This document shows positions 22,101 through 33,541 of a DNA stretch of 64,000 nt, piece by piece. Under the pieces are notes generated by a model. The model was given only the letters and a program-made list of their open reading frames with translations. It was not told the origin of the DNA and searched no databases. This stretch comes from Plumapathes pennacea (taxonomy: Eukaryota > Cnidaria > Anthozoa > Antipatharia > Myriopathidae), in contig OZ038464.1 of the NCBI GenBank assembly GCA_964036295.1, forward strand, positions 4,529,501 to 4,593,500. The letters are read 5' to 3'. The position numbers were made by a program, and so were the translations under genes. Numbering within the stretch: position 1 is the stretch's first letter; each line of letters begins with the position of its first letter.

Positions 22101-25100
22101 ATGGTCATTAATTTTTTTTCTCTAGTCAGTAAAATCAGGTAATATTTATATCTCAACGAGTGGTAACACTGGTATTATTTGAGGATACAAATATAGCGGC
22201 AAGAGCGAAGAAAGGATAATAGCTGTTTATTAATAATTCTGGAGTTCTGCTACATGTATGTGAATAGTGATAAGCAGTAAAAATACAGTTAAAATGGTTT
22301 TGTAGCGCCAAACCTTCCTGAAACCAAGAACCCTCATGAGACGGAGCTGCAGAGAAAAAAAAAAGGATTTTGACTAGTTGTTGGTGCACAGGAATTGCAT
22401 TGAAGACTGAAAGAAATATCACCAGAAACACATGTTGCCAGAACGTTATAGGAAAAAAAAGCTTCTTGAAAATCCAACACGAGAAAGCAAATACATATGG
22501 CAATATAGCAGGTTCCTTTTAAATGACAAGCTTTTATAAAACATAAGAGTCACGACTAACAAATGTGAGCAATACTATAAAGAGTTCCATCAATGCATGC
22601 TACTGCGAGGTTCTTTCAGACATTAATAATTATGCTATGGAAAAAAAAAACCATAACTTCAGACAGAAAAGTTCAGGTATTTTTGGTTTCTGTTCTGATA
22701 TATCTTGGTTTTACTCTAACTAAAACAACTTAGTTAGTTAAAGGACTGTTCCAGGGTAACTACTGTCTAACGAAAAGGTTTGGGAGGATGTTTAGTGGAC
22801 CATTGATAACTCAATTATTTGCCTGGATTTGTTTCGTTCGTCTTCAATTCACTCTTTCTATTACCGACGTCAGACTATGTTGTTTGTAAAAGTAATCAGC
22901 CGGCATTCCAGGGTTGAATTGGCAACAACACAGTAACCTTTCTCGTTTTCCTACTCGAAACTACGATAACCTTTAGAAGAACGAATCCTTCGCCATTTTG
23001 CCTGTGTAAAATCAATCAGGATCAAACTCGAACAGACATAACCAGATCATTTGGATTAAGTTGATTAAGGTTGAAATTTTATAATAGAAACCGCCAAAAG
23101 TTTAAATAATTTACATGGGTTAAAGCCCGAGAAAACGAACGCACCATGCTGGGACGGTAAGAGCAGCAATTGCGATGCATTCTCGAGTTTTCTATCGTCT
23201 ATTTTAATCGGGTTCATAATCGGACCCAACATCATTATACGGATTTGCGCAGAGTTTTTGGATAACACTGTTGTGCGATGTTGTGCCAACATGTTGCATT
23301 CGTTTTCTGGAGCCTTTACTTTATTTTGAAACGTTACAACAAGTCGCTGTCCTGCTATGGGTTTCTACCAGAAGGCGGTGGAAAAAAAAAAAAAAAAAAA
23401 AAAACTGCGTTTGATGAAAATTATCTGTGCTTACGAAGTTCAGCTGCTTTGTCATTGTTGATATTTTGCCAGCAATAAAAGTTTATTCAGAAGATTTCAA
23501 ACTATTCTTTTTGTTTTTGTTAAAGTGCATATAATCTCTAGAACGATCATAACATCTACGAATACTCATCTATGAATTTGTAATTTTTTTGTTTCAAAAC
23601 GGCTTAGGAAAATTCAAAATTCAATATGGCCATTTCTTTCACGTTTAAACCTAGCGAAAAAGACTTTTGGCGGCAATTTCGAATCATGACCCTAGAAAAT
23701 AATCCCTGGGTAAAGTTATCTTCTAATATCATGCAATAACCTCTGACCCATGCGTACTTAGTCTGATGCGTAGCCAATCTCAGAATCTGATTTGGGAGTC
23801 AACGTTATAAAATCATGACAAAAGATAGAGACAAAAAGCAAACAAACAAACAAAAACAAAGTGAACCTAAAGAACAACTTCCTAACATGACGTCATGTAA
23901 GTACTAGTTCTCACGCGGACGCTCGGACGTAACTTCTTCCATGCATTTTTGTCGGCGTGAAAAATGTCAAGGTGAAGCTCAAGCTAATCATTATGTTTTA
24001 CTTGATCAAAGACTATGCAAAGATTAAAAAAATGTAGTTTTGGGCTGATGATACTCAGTTCTCCTAGCAATACTTTGCTATGGACAAAAAGTACCTAAAA
24101 AGGACCTTGGCGTAATATTAGACACAATTTTATCCTTCAATGATCATGTCACTACCTTAGTATCAGATCTCATGGGAAAGCTATGTGTGATAGGCAGAAA
24201 TAAGCACCCCCTAGACCAATCGACATTATTTACTGTGTAGTTAATTCACTAGTTTTTACCAAGTTGTTCTACTGCTCTTCAGTATGGTCTGGCACCAGCA
24301 AATATAACGTCGCAAAACTGCAACTTGTACAAATTTTGCAGCTCGATTACTCCTGACCTCCTTTACATTAAAGACGCCGTACAAATGTTCAAATGCACGA
24401 TTGGCCTGGTTCCCAGTTATATCAAAAACTTGTTAATTAACATATCCCACGTGCACAGTTATAAGACTAGGAATGGTGACTGTCTACAATTCCCTTCATG
24501 TCAGGCTGCACTAGCTCAGAAACCATTTATGTATAGTGGCGCTCGTACTCGGAATTCTATATCCAGTGAGATGCGAAGTTGCAATTCCGCTAGTTTTTTA
24601 AGAGTAAACTTAAAGCAAAGCTAATAAACATTTGGCTCAACGCTTGTCCATAGCTACAGCAGTTTGTAGATTAAGTTTTTTTTAACCCTTGGCCACTTAT
24701 TTACATTACATATATTTCATTGATACTATCTTTTGCTTGTAAATTAGATATGAAGAACCCTGGCGGGAACCTAATAAACCATATTGTATTGTATTGTACA
24801 CATGGACACTGGTTGTGAGAATTAGATTAATTCTTGGTTTGCAATCAATCCTCAGAGACTCAGATAACAAAGATATCACGGCCATGTTGCTTCCGAGTAC
24901 AGTAGAAGCTAATGAGCAATCTTTTAAAAGGTTCATCCACTTTCCTCACCCACCCCCACCGCCACCCCCCCAACCCCCCTCCTCGGTAATTGTCTATGAT
25001 CACATTCCAGTCAATGTACTGTAGTATTCTAATTTCTTTTCTGCTCTTTTAGGACCCAGCTTCCCACCTCAGAATGTCACATCTTGTAGCAATGGCCCAA

Positions 25101-25510
25101 CAAGTATTCTGGTGCAGTGGGACGAAATGTCACAAGATGATGGGAATGGAATAATCAAAGGATATGATGTGCTTTTCACAGACTTAAGGAGTGGCAAAAA
25201 GGACATCAAGAGAGTGAATGCTCCAGCTACACGTTTGGAACTGAGTTCACTAGAGAAATTCAGAAAATATGACATCAGTGTTCTGGCTTTCACTGCTGCT
25301 GGAACTGGACCAGCAAGTTCTGTCCTGACAGTGATGACTGGTGAAAAAGGTATAATTAACCTACAATCCTGGTCATCCTTGATTATATTGCCACATGGTG
25401 AATATTGCCCTGGGAACACTGGCCAAATTGACTAAAATCCCCCCCCCCCCCTGCCCCCTCCCCTTACTCCTAATGCTGGATGAGGGCACAAAGCACAAAT
25501 TCAACATTTA

Positions 25511-25542
<32 letters not shown>

Positions 25543-28500
25543 TCAGGAAGTTTCCTGTTCTAAAACATAACCAATCAACTGGCAATTAATGAGTGGTATG
25601 ATAACAATCAATTCCCAAAAATATTTTCGTTTCCACTTCAGCAATCTCTTGGAATTTGATTATCCCAAATTATCATTGACACAGCAGGGCTGACTGGCCA
25701 GGTCTTGTCTGCAAGAAGCTCTTGTTTCACAGAGCTGAAAAACCACAGCAGATTTAGACTTGAGCATCTGCTGATCAGTGAAAATTGTATCTTATCTACA
25801 GTAGATTTGCTCAGTTGCCATTAGTATAGGTAATCACATGATTTTGAGTGCAATTTGAAATAAATGAGCACGAGTAAATTTTCAAAGACCACAAAATTGC
25901 ACGAGTGCCACGCGAGTGACATTTGTGGTCTTTGAAAACTTTACGAGTGCTTATTTATTCAAAATTGCATGCGAAATCATGTGATTACTTGTTAATAACA
26001 TGCATACAATAATTTTTGTCGAGCACTCTTTTTTCAATTTCGTTACAATTCACAAGTGTCTCAAGAACTTTGTTTTCTCAAAACAGAATCGGACTCGGCC
26101 TGAGGAATGAAAACGCTTTCTGTTTTGTTTTGTTTGGCTTTGCCATGAATATGCGCGCCAGTTATCTGCAATTTTCAATTTCAAGTTTCTGCACTGTTAA
26201 TTACACATTTTTGCACTGTTTGGGATAAATTGACGTGCACTCAGCCAATCAGAATGCAGCAATTATTGTATGCATGTTATTAACACTGTAATCTCACTTG
26301 TTTTGGTCTAAACTCACTTTCTTATGGACTACAGTTTATGCTACAGCTGTCATATTTTGTTTCAACTGCATATAAAAACAAAATTTATGTTTTGTAATTT
26401 GAGCCCATGTTATTACAATAAAACAGATATTATTTCCTGATAATAGAGGCAACCATGTTATGTCATAAGTATAACGTAGGGGCAGCACCTGGAAAATTCA
26501 AATAAGTTTTGTAGACCAGAAAATAAGTCACTTCGGTACATGGTATCTATTGCATGTAAGTCAAAACTAAAATTTAGCAATACATGTAAATTTAAGAATC
26601 AACAGGGAGCATTTAAGAGAGCAGGTTGTTTTTCAGTCAATTTTCCACATCATTGTCCCAATATTTTGATAGTCAGAGTGACCCATTAAAGACTGCTACA
26701 CGTATTTACTTCATTCTAATTAAGTTACACAGCAATTAATATGAGTTGCTTCTTAGATGCATACTGTATAATAACTTTCGATTTCTTACATTCCAGAGCT
26801 TGACCAACTTAGATGCCAACTGGCTGAGTTCTATGAGGAAAATATGTGCAGAATTCAGGTGGCACCTTGGGACCCAGATGACACAGTGCATATTGATGAA
26901 GTTTACACACGACTTTCATGGAGCAGAGAAAACAAGCAGCTCAGTGGCACAGAAGAGCAAGAGCTGAATGACTATACTGACATTTTTCTTTGTTCAAAAG
27001 GCAGTGCTAATCCTAAAAGGATTGTTATTTATGGACAAGGAGGAATTGGCAAGTCAACATTCACTCAAAAGTTGTCAGTCGATTGGGCTAGTAGAGAGGT
27101 AGAGGCACTAAAGAAGTTTGACCTGTTGTTAGTCATCAAGTTGAGGGATGTCTGTGGTGAAGTTAGAGATCTAAAAGAAATGATTGTGCAATCAGGACTC
27201 TTACCTTGTGATGAGCCTGCTCAAGTGGAATGTTTGTTGAAATACATATCTGAAAATCAAGATAGAGTTTTAATCCTCTTTGATGGCTTTGATGAGTATG
27301 ACAAAACAAGAGATACTCAGTCAGATGTGTATAAGATTATAACAGGAAAGATGTACAGAGGTTGTCATGTAGTGGTGACCACCAGGCCAGTAAAGTTAGA
27401 TGAATTGAAGAAGTTCATGCAAGCTCAGTGCAAGATCAATGGATTCACCTATGAGGACATCACAAAGTTTGCTTCTAAGTATGTTGGAAAAGACCAGTGT
27501 GAGACCTTCATGAAGTACTTGAGAAAGCAAGGTCTTCTGAACATGGCATCAATTCCACTGATGTTACTCTTTTTGTGCCTGCTGTGGAAAGAACATAGTG
27601 ATCAACCTCTCCCCAGCACAAGAACCCAGCTTTTTCAGAAAGTAACACAGTGTATCATTGATCACTGCCATGCCAAACAGTCTCCTGATAATCTGAAACC
27701 CATAGACGAATACAGTGAGACATTGTGTAAGATTGGCAAAGTAGCATTTGAAGCACTGCTTCAGGATTCTTTAGTGTTTGACACAGCCCTGCTATCCAAG
27801 GAAGTACTAAGTGATGATATTGTACGACTTGGTTTTTTGTCAATGTCCAAAGTCCAGCACCAGCGTTCCAAATTAATGGCTTCATTTTTTCACAAGTCCA
27901 TTCAAGAATTTCTTGCTGCCTGGTACATCACAAAGGAAGCCATTTCCCAAGGAAACTGTGACTGGGTATCACGCTTACAGAATTTTACCATTCTTAAGAA
28001 CTTCCAAGCATTTCTTGAATTTGTTTGTGGCTTGTCAGCTGATGGTGCTAATGCTGTCTTCCTGCGCCTTCAGAAAATCAGAGAGAAAGAGAGTCTGGTA
28101 CCAAAATGTGACATTGCAAGATGGTACTTGGACTTTGACATTAATCAGAAAGCGTTTCAAGATTTATGCCGCACAATGTTTCTGGCATTGGACTGTAAAG
28201 AAGCCTTTGTGGGAGCATATCTTGACTGTGTGGGCGGAGTGGTGCAGTTTTATGAAGATCCCCGTTTTGGGAACACCACTGGGATCAAAGACTCGGGGGG
28301 ACAATTGCTTACATTGCTGCTTCGCCACGACAGCTTGGTTCAGCTTCAATTCGTCTTTGATGCGAGCGACCCAGACAAAATGAAAGTCATGAAGGTGTTT
28401 GATCAAGAGGATGTCAGGACGCTAATATGGGCAACAGGTGGTCAATCGAAAGGTTCAAAGTTACTTGAGGCCACAACAAAGGAACAACAGTTTTTAGTAT

Positions 28501-30434
28501 TAAGAAAGAAAACTGTGCCCTACCTTTACTATGATGTATCCGGTGTTTCTTTCACACCTGAGCTCGTTCGCCTTTTTCAGCCTCCAGCTTCACACCAGAG
28601 TCGTTCAGAAGGCGAAGCGTCCGAGCCTGAAAACGGTCAGGAATTTGACATACATCAACAATCCAGTGCTACAGAAAATGAGCTGCCTGTACACGCGTTG
28701 TCATTTATCGCTGAAGCTCGTTTTGAGTACGTTCCGGAAGATACAGTTTTGGGTGAAATACTGAAGAATGCTCCATACTTAACTTTGCTGGATTTATCAA
28801 ACAATCCCCTTGGAGCTGGAGTGAGTGTTTTCGCCAGTCAACTGGAAAATCTTCCAAAGCTGAAGGAGTTGCACCTGAACAACACAGAGATGAGTGGAAG
28901 AGAAGCCGGTGACCTGTCAAGAGCGCTGGTTCATATTCCACACCTGACGCATCTTTTGTTGGGTTACAATCCCCTTGGAGCTGGAGTGAGTGTTCTCGCC
29001 AGTCAACTGGAAAATCTTCCAAAGCTGGAGGGGTTGTACCTGGAGAACACAGAGATGAGTGAAAGAGAAGCCGCTGACCTGTCAAGAGCGCTGGTTCATA
29101 TTCCACACCTGACGCGTCTTTGGTTGGGTTCCAATCCCCTTGGAGCTGGAGTGAGTGTTCTCGCCAGTCAACTGGAAAATCTTCCAAAGCTGGAGGAGTT
29201 GCACCTGTACAACACAGAGATGAGTGGAAGAGAAGCCGCTGACCTGTCAAGAGCGCTGGTTCATATTCCACACCTGATGGATCTTCACTTGGATCACAAT
29301 CCCCTTGTTGGTCGTGGCGTCATTTGTTTGGCTGAGCAGATAGTGACCCATGTGCCTGAGCTTCAGTTTCTGTCTCTTTACAACACAGGAATGGATGACG
29401 AGTGCAAAGCTGCTCTGCTGAAAGCCAAGCAAGACAGGGAAAAAGCGGGAGGCGTGGATTTGGAGGTGAGCATACTGACATGTTACATATGACTTTTATT
29501 GACCCTTCAATGCCCAAATATCCAAATCCTAAATACCTTAACCTGACACACAAAAAAAGTCAACCAGGAGGGAAAGATTTCAGAGTGCTTGTGAATACAA
29601 CAGTTGTGATAAAATACATGGCTTTTGAATCAGTTGATATTGTCGTTTTAGTTGTTTGAATAGTTTTCAAATATTCCTTGAATTTGAGAAGACAAGAACA
29701 GCAAAATGTGGATCAAAGACGAGTGAGGAGGCTCGCAAAAGTTTGTTGTACATTCAGTCAAGGTTATCGTAATAATACCTTTGCGAGTGTCTGCCGCTAT
29801 AAAGCATTTTGAAAGGCTGTAGCATGGAAACCTTTACACTGTAGAAAGTATGGTTTCAAACAAACTTGCTTTCATAAAGAAAGACATTTTATGGCTTTGT
29901 TTTTAGCAGTGGAATTCAAGCGACAGTATAAAAATGATAATACTAAAAGTTTACAGGCGTTCATATTTTCGATAATTTCGGTGCTGGGTTTTGCCCGTAT
30001 TGAAATACTGACATACAATATGTGAAATCTCTTTCTATAAACTAATAAATCTCGTGGAGACCCACGTACAGTATTTATACGATTTATACGATGGCAGTTG
30101 TACGTACTGGTGATGCTGATCCGAACCGTTTGTATCGAAGTGAGAGCTGCGAATTTAGTAAATTTTATTAGAGCGAGATAAAAGCTAGAGTTGGTCATTT
30201 TAATCAAAGAACGACACATTCATTTCCTTTGAAGCAACGTTGATTTGACTTCTTCCTAGTTTAGCCAGCGAGGTAATGAGAATGTTGCTTCTTTTTATAT
30301 CACACTGTCAAAATATTGCTTTTTATGATTTTTCTGTGTGTGGTTCATTGACTAACATACATGTATGTGGACAATATTGTCTCTCATAACAGATTTATGT
30401 TGACGTTGTAAATGGAGAGTATATAAAGTTATGA
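18530..30434 (+). CDS. Gene 1: trypsin-fold(?)-Fn3x3-NACHT-LRR NLR-like receptor
   Basis: Spliced model: 18530-19171, 19674-19973, 20745-21041, 25053-25349, 26797-29465, 30393-30434. The joined length of 4,247 bases is two bases plus 1,415 codons including the stop, so the frame closes. From the ATG at 18,553 this gives 1,407 residues. Domain order is an N-terminal domain of possible chymotrypsin-like fold, three Fn3 domains, a NACHT NTPase and LRRs of the ribonuclease-inhibitor kind. NACHT-LRR proteins are intracellular STAND-type receptors in innate immunity; no signal peptide or membrane segment is visible. Introns between domain exons are all phase 1; the last is phase 0. The exon starting at 18,530 opens in phase 1, so an upstream exon may exist, or the ATG at 18,553 (G at -3, G at +4) may be the start. 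The ligand and signalling output are unknown. Confidence 0.75.
19674..19973 (+). CDS. Gene 1 exon: Fn3 domain 1
   Basis: A 300-bp exon bounded by TTATTACACAG and GTAAGT, phase 1-1. It shows the fibronectin type III signature EPPQNVRF...ILVQWDEVPQGDQNRVIKGY...NLTELDKFTEYDISVLAYTA, including the core Trp, the L-x-x-L-x-x-Y-x-I strand and the closing G-x-G-P-x-S. It is the most divergent of the Fn3 exons here; the other three start with GPSxPPQN. It probably serves as a spacer or interaction surface. Confidence 0.9.
20745..21041 (+). CDS. Gene 1 exon: Fn3 domain 2
   Basis: A 297-bp exon after CCTATTAG and before GTAAGT, phase 1-1. It reads GPSSPPQNVTARNNGPTSIL, VQWDEVPQDDQNGVITEYAV and a C-terminal YNISVQASTAAGAGP. 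It has the same length and borders as the Fn3 exons at 25,053 and 57,297, which points to recent exon duplication within and between the two genes. Confidence 0.92.
21344..21690. mobile_element. Nested foldback elements in a gene 1 intron
   Basis: GACACGAGTGTTTTAC (21,350) is inverted as GTAAAACACTCGTGTC (21,504), and a second, tighter palindrome at 21,556-21,658 pairs GATATGGATTTTACTTTCGA with TCGAAAATAAAATTCATATC. Open frames across the region are by-products of the inverted repeats. Confidence 0.65.
22740..24095. repeat. Intron segment paralogous to 59,500-61,440
   Basis: The two copies match through landmarks such as GACGTCAGACTATGTTGTT, GAAAACGAACGCACCATG, CCAACATGTT and TGACATGACGTCATG-like bases. 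This copy lacks the TTAA-flanked element seen at 59,827-60,517 and the Helitron-like insertion seen at 61,441, so it preserves both empty sites. A poly-A tract lies at 23,382-23,403. No exon is seen. Confidence 0.75.
24096..24798 (+). mobile_element. 5'-truncated LINE, reverse transcriptase C-terminal end
   Basis: The plus strand reads KKDLGVILDTILSFNDHVTT, then after breaks SITPDLLYIKDAVQMFKC, GLVPSYIKNLL, HVHSYKTRNGD and ARTRNSISSEMRSCNSASFL. This is the usual C-terminal end of cnidarian non-LTR retrotransposon ORF2 (thumb and connection region). The 3' end is an ATTGT repeat after AATAAACC, typical of LINEs that end in short tandem repeats rather than poly-A. A paralogue starts at the equivalent place at 63,232, so the insertion predates the segmental duplication. 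Confidence 0.75.
25053..25349 (+). CDS. Gene 1 exon: Fn3 domain 3
   Basis: A 297-bp exon between CTGCTCTTTTAG and GTATAATT, phase 1-1. It contains GPSFPPQNVTSCSNGPTSIL, VQWDEMSQDDGNGIIKGYDV and LEKFRKYDISVLAFTAAGTG. Its C-terminal half is closer to the Fn3 of gene 2 at 57,297 (SSVLTVMTGEK in both) than to Fn3 domain 2 of its own gene, suggesting that gene 2 carries a copy of this exon or that gene conversion occurred. Confidence 0.92.
25511..25542. repeat. Long poly-G tract
   Basis: About 27 consecutive G bases, preceded at 25,439-25,451 by a poly-C run, in the intron between Fn3 domain 3 and the NACHT exon. Such tracts favour G-quadruplex formation and are also prone to assembly error. Confidence 0.9.
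25820..26283. mobile_element. Composite MITE A+B, uninterrupted copy
   Basis: The foldback part (25,820-25,990) carries CAAAGACCACAAA paired with TTTGTGGTCTTTG, and is joined through GTTAATAACATGCAT to MITE B, which ends with TTATTGTATGCATGTTATTA. It lies in the last large intron of gene 1. It gives the empty site for the Harbinger insertion at 14,888. Confidence 0.75.
26797..29465 (+). CDS. Gene 1 exon: NACHT and LRR
   Basis: A single 2.67-kb exon begins after CTTACATTCCAG in phase 1; joined to the preceding G it reads ELDQLRCQLAEFYEENMCRI. Counted from the Met at 26,844: Walker A GQGGIGKST at 64-72, Walker B LILFDGFDEY at 143-152, a TTRP motif after the hydrophobic CHVVV, and the FHKSIQEFLAAWY segment that ends the helical part in many NLRs. 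The LRR part holds ribonuclease-inhibitor-type repeats (LTLLDLSNNPLGAGV; LPKLKELHLNNTEMSGREA) in three near-identical 55-residue blocks, then a diverged last pair. A donor GAG|GTGAGC at 29,466 in phase 0 is favoured; reading through adds only VSILTCYI before a stop at 29,490. Confidence 0.93.
28806..29300 (+). repeat. Three 165-bp tandem LRR-coding repeats
   Basis: The motif CCCCTTGGAGCTGGAGTGAG recurs at 28,806, 28,971 and 29,136, exactly 165 bp apart. The units differ at few bases, mostly in codons on the predicted LRR face (for example LKELHLNNTEM, LEGLYLENTEM, LEELHLYNTEM). Confidence 0.95.
30393..30434 (+). CDS. Gene 1 probable last coding exon
   Basis: CTCATAACAG precedes a 42-bp stretch encoding IYVDVVNGEYIKL and a TGA. 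Phase 0 matches the donor at 29,466. It is short, so the evidence is the frame and the acceptor only. An AATAAA at about 30,786 could serve as the polyadenylation signal. Confidence 0.5.
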   Translation: MYVDVVNGEYIKL

Positions 30435-31265
30435 ACCCAGACCACATCCTGCAAAAAGAAGAAATGCTGGAAATTGCTGTGGAAAACCCAATCTGTTGCA
30501 GCTGCTACAGCTAACCAACCAGACAAGACAACTTCATGCCTTCAGTGTCAATCAACTTTCAGCTGTATACAGCAATCCCAGTATCTTAAGCAGCCACATT
30601 GTGGGTCCTGTGTCCTGGTCATGGACTTTGCAGTGCAAAGTAAGTGTTATGTTCTAAGAAGTACAGAGTTAGAAATGGAATCTGAAATCCTTTCTGACAT
30701 TTGCATCATTACATCATGCAGCCATTTTCACACTTCATGCACAGTTCACTTAAGTGCAGATGTTCTGGTGGACCACTTGTCATACAATAAAACTTGGCGA
30801 GCGAAGTGGAAAACTACTTCTTTGGTCATAATGCAATCAAAGCCCGCTAAGTCTCACAGGGCATGAAAAGAAGTTCAAAATAGTGGGGTTTCAAAATAAC
30901 CAGGCTATAGTCAAGCTAATCCAAGGAGATTTGGCTTGACTTCAAGTTCAGCATGTAGAAACAAAACTAAGCTCAGCAGAGATATTTACTTTACATAGAC
31001 TCTTTTACGTTAGGAGTAAAAAGTGCTGACACAAAGTAATACAGAGATAATTTTACAGAGAAATTATTTTGCAGCTTTTTGCAGCTACAGTATATGTTAT
31101 ATAGGTAGTGTTGTTCTAAGTTGACCTCTGCAATATTATCAACAGAACAAGAATTGGCAATTTTGTGCCCCACTACCCACTTGCAAATTGAGAAGAAATT
31201 GACTTTTTATCAGTCGGATACTGTAGCCTGGTATTGAGTGAGTTGACTCTGGTCAGTTCACAGTT
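30435..31265 (+). other. Possible 3' UTR and downstream spacer of gene 1
   Basis: A 130-codon open frame at 30,474-30,866 has no recognisable domain and its composition is like noncoding DNA. AATAAAACTT at about 30,786 is a candidate polyadenylation signal. Nothing else was recognised. Confidence 0.35.
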
Positions 31266-31269
31266 ATTA

Positions 31270-31690
31270 CAGGATGTGAAACTTGTATTGAGCAGATCCC
31301 CTATTAACGGACACCTTCTATTAATCAGACACCAGTTCGGGTCCCAAAGATTTCTTTGCATGTTTACTGTAAAACAAACCTGTTTTCACTGGACACCTCT
31401 ATTTTAGAAGACACGGACACTAAAATTGAGCAATTATTTTGTTACGCGAAACCTATATTAGGAGACATTTTGAGTATTTTTAGAGTGTACTTTTATTAGA
31501 TTGTGAGATTACTGTCCAACTTGCTTCTTGCAAAAGATTGGTGATAAATTATGTCAAACAGCAATCAATGATCAAGGGGCACCTCACTCGTTTCTCTGGC
31601 TATCATGACACAATTTGTCAGAACCTCTATTAAACAGACACTAGCTAGGGTCCCAAGGGTGTTCGCTTAATACAGGTTCACTTTGATATA
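31270..31690. mobile_element. Diverged Tc1/mariner-like noncoding remnant
   Basis: Repeated phrases CTATTAACGGACACC, CTATTAATCAGACACC and CTCTATTAAACAGACACTAG, with GGGTCCCAA at both ends in the same orientation, resemble noncoding ends of pogo/Tigger-like elements. No transposase frame is visible. Confidence 0.35.
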
Positions 31691-31951
31691 ATGTAATCAT
31701 GTAGATTTTTGATGGGAACATTTGAGCTGAACTTATTTTAAAGTTTTATAACAGGAGTAAGAGGTATCCTCTACTTCACTACAGAAGCATATAATCAACA
31801 TTTTGTATCACAGAAGGCAAAATGTAAGATTGACTTTGTTTATCAGGAATCATTAGCTGCATTACTGTTCAAGTGCACATGCTGTGATACTGTTTTATTG
31901 TTGTTTCTTGCATGACAGTGAACTAGAATGGATTGTTGGACAGTGTTAATA

Positions 31952-32165
31952 CAGCAAAACCCTGCAATCTTGAACTCTCAAATAGTTTGAGATAGTGGGG
32001 ATCGAAATAGCGGGGTTTTACCAAAGGGAAATTTCTACCAACCTCATTACCGAGGGAAATAGCTAATTCTAAATTGGTGCAAAATTGTTGTTGTTGGAAA
32101 TCAGATTCTGCTTGAGATAGCGGTGAGTTTGAGATAACCGAGGTGGAGATAGTGATGTTCTACTG
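31952..32165. mobile_element. TA-flanked pogo/Tigger-like MITE
   Basis: A 214-bp element flanked by TA. Its ends are imperfect inverted repeats: CAGCAAAACCCTGCAATCTT on the left and, reversed, CAGTAGAACATCACTATCTC on the right. The inner GTTTGAGATAG motif occurs near both ends. A related but truncated end lies at about 1,430-1,566 (and 34,560-34,690). Confidence 0.55.
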
Positions 32166-33127
32166 TATATTTCTCTTGAAGTCATAAATGAACAACAAAG
32201 ATTTTAGTAATCTGTCTGCTGTCTGTGTGTTGTGAGAATAAAAAAAAATTGAAAAAGTGGCAAAGGGATTTTTTTAGTTGGATAGCACTGACCCTCAAGG
32301 AGGAAGAGGGGGTGTACACGTCTTATGATTGGCCGCTGTATATGGAGGCTCGGCCCAAAAGGGGGGGGGGGGGCTCTTGAAGCCTCGAGCATAAAATAGA
32401 CATAAAATAAACGAAACTTTTTGGTGTTTTAAAGGGTCGGTAAGAATAGTGGCCCGTTTGAAAACATTGCTCCAATGCATCCAACATATCCCCTCCCCTC
32501 TCCCCCCCTCCCCCCCCCACCCTCCTGGGGACGTCGGCGCGCATATCACTTGACCCCCCCCCTTTTTAGGATGTGAATTGTTCGAATAAATGCCATACGT
32601 GCTCATTTTGTATTCATAAACAGCTCTGTTCGCCAGCTTCGCCTGAACTGAGATGTTGAGTGGCTTATAATTTTAACAACGTTTTCTCTAATTCAAAGCC
32701 ATGCACAGCCCTAAAAATCGACACAATAAATTAAAGTGGCTTGAAATACATGTGGAAGGAGTTTGACACAAAACTGTGAGATATATTTCAAAAAATGTTG
32801 GAAAACGGAGCATTGGAGATTTAAGCACGTCTTCGAGCACTTTATCATATTTACAGGACGAAGGAATACTTTTAAACGGTCCGCACGATGAGAAAGTATT
32901 GAAAAGACTTCACCCTGAAATTTGAGTTTGTGGCTTGTTTTGCTTCAAAGAGCATCAGCATTAAATTTAAATAAAACTTCATGGCAAAATTTAGATGGCC
33001 CTATTACCTCCGCTCTTCTGCTCCGACGAATTTGCTTAAACTCGGCCTTGAGGTATGTATTAAGTCAGTATAAGCTGATTCCAGAAATTTAACAAAATTA
33101 TACCAGCAAATTTTTTCACTAGGTACG
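32166..33127. other. Spacer before the second duplication copy
   Basis: The stretch 32,290-32,570 contains several C-runs and G-runs (CCTCCCCCCCCCACCC; a G-run at 32,360). The remainder is AT-rich with no supported gene. Confidence 0.4.
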
Positions 33128-33350
33128 ATTTTGTTCAAATATAGTATTGTCCACTTAAGCTATGATATCACTAAAAATATTTTTCCCAGTTAAATCGAAT
33201 TCCATCAAACCATTGCTGATTGATAGCTGCAGCTTTTCTCGAAGTTTTATAGGAATCGCATTAAAGCCAAAAAAAGTTATGATCCAAAGTTTGTGAAGGA
33301 CGAGTGCACCCGAAATTTCAACGGAGCCAGGGTTCTACCAAATGTGTTAA

Positions 33351-33541
33351 CTCTTACACTCTCAAGTGAACAACTTCAATTTTCTCCTTCAGTTTCTCAC
33401 TAGACATATATCATACAGAAAGGAGAACTTGGCTTTTGATGGCTTGCACAGATGAAAGATGATTGAAATAATAATTCTCGGTACTTAACTTATACAGTAA
33501 AAGTTGGGAGAATCTGCATTTTGAGCTTGACAGTGAAAAGA
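33351..33541 (+). mobile_element. Family M1 MITE copy (paralogue of 228-418)
   Basis: It is flanked by TTAA at 33347-33350 and 33542-33545. It corresponds to the element at 228, so this insertion predates the segmental duplication. Confidence 0.6.

Noticed and set aside
28705-29271. 188-codon minus-strand frame with a repeated pattern
   Set aside because: It is the antisense of the tandem LRR repeats; its periodicity comes from the 165-bp units of the real gene.
30474-30866. 130-codon frame after gene 1
   Set aside because: No recognisable domain, and it lies just after the predicted stop; more likely 3' UTR.
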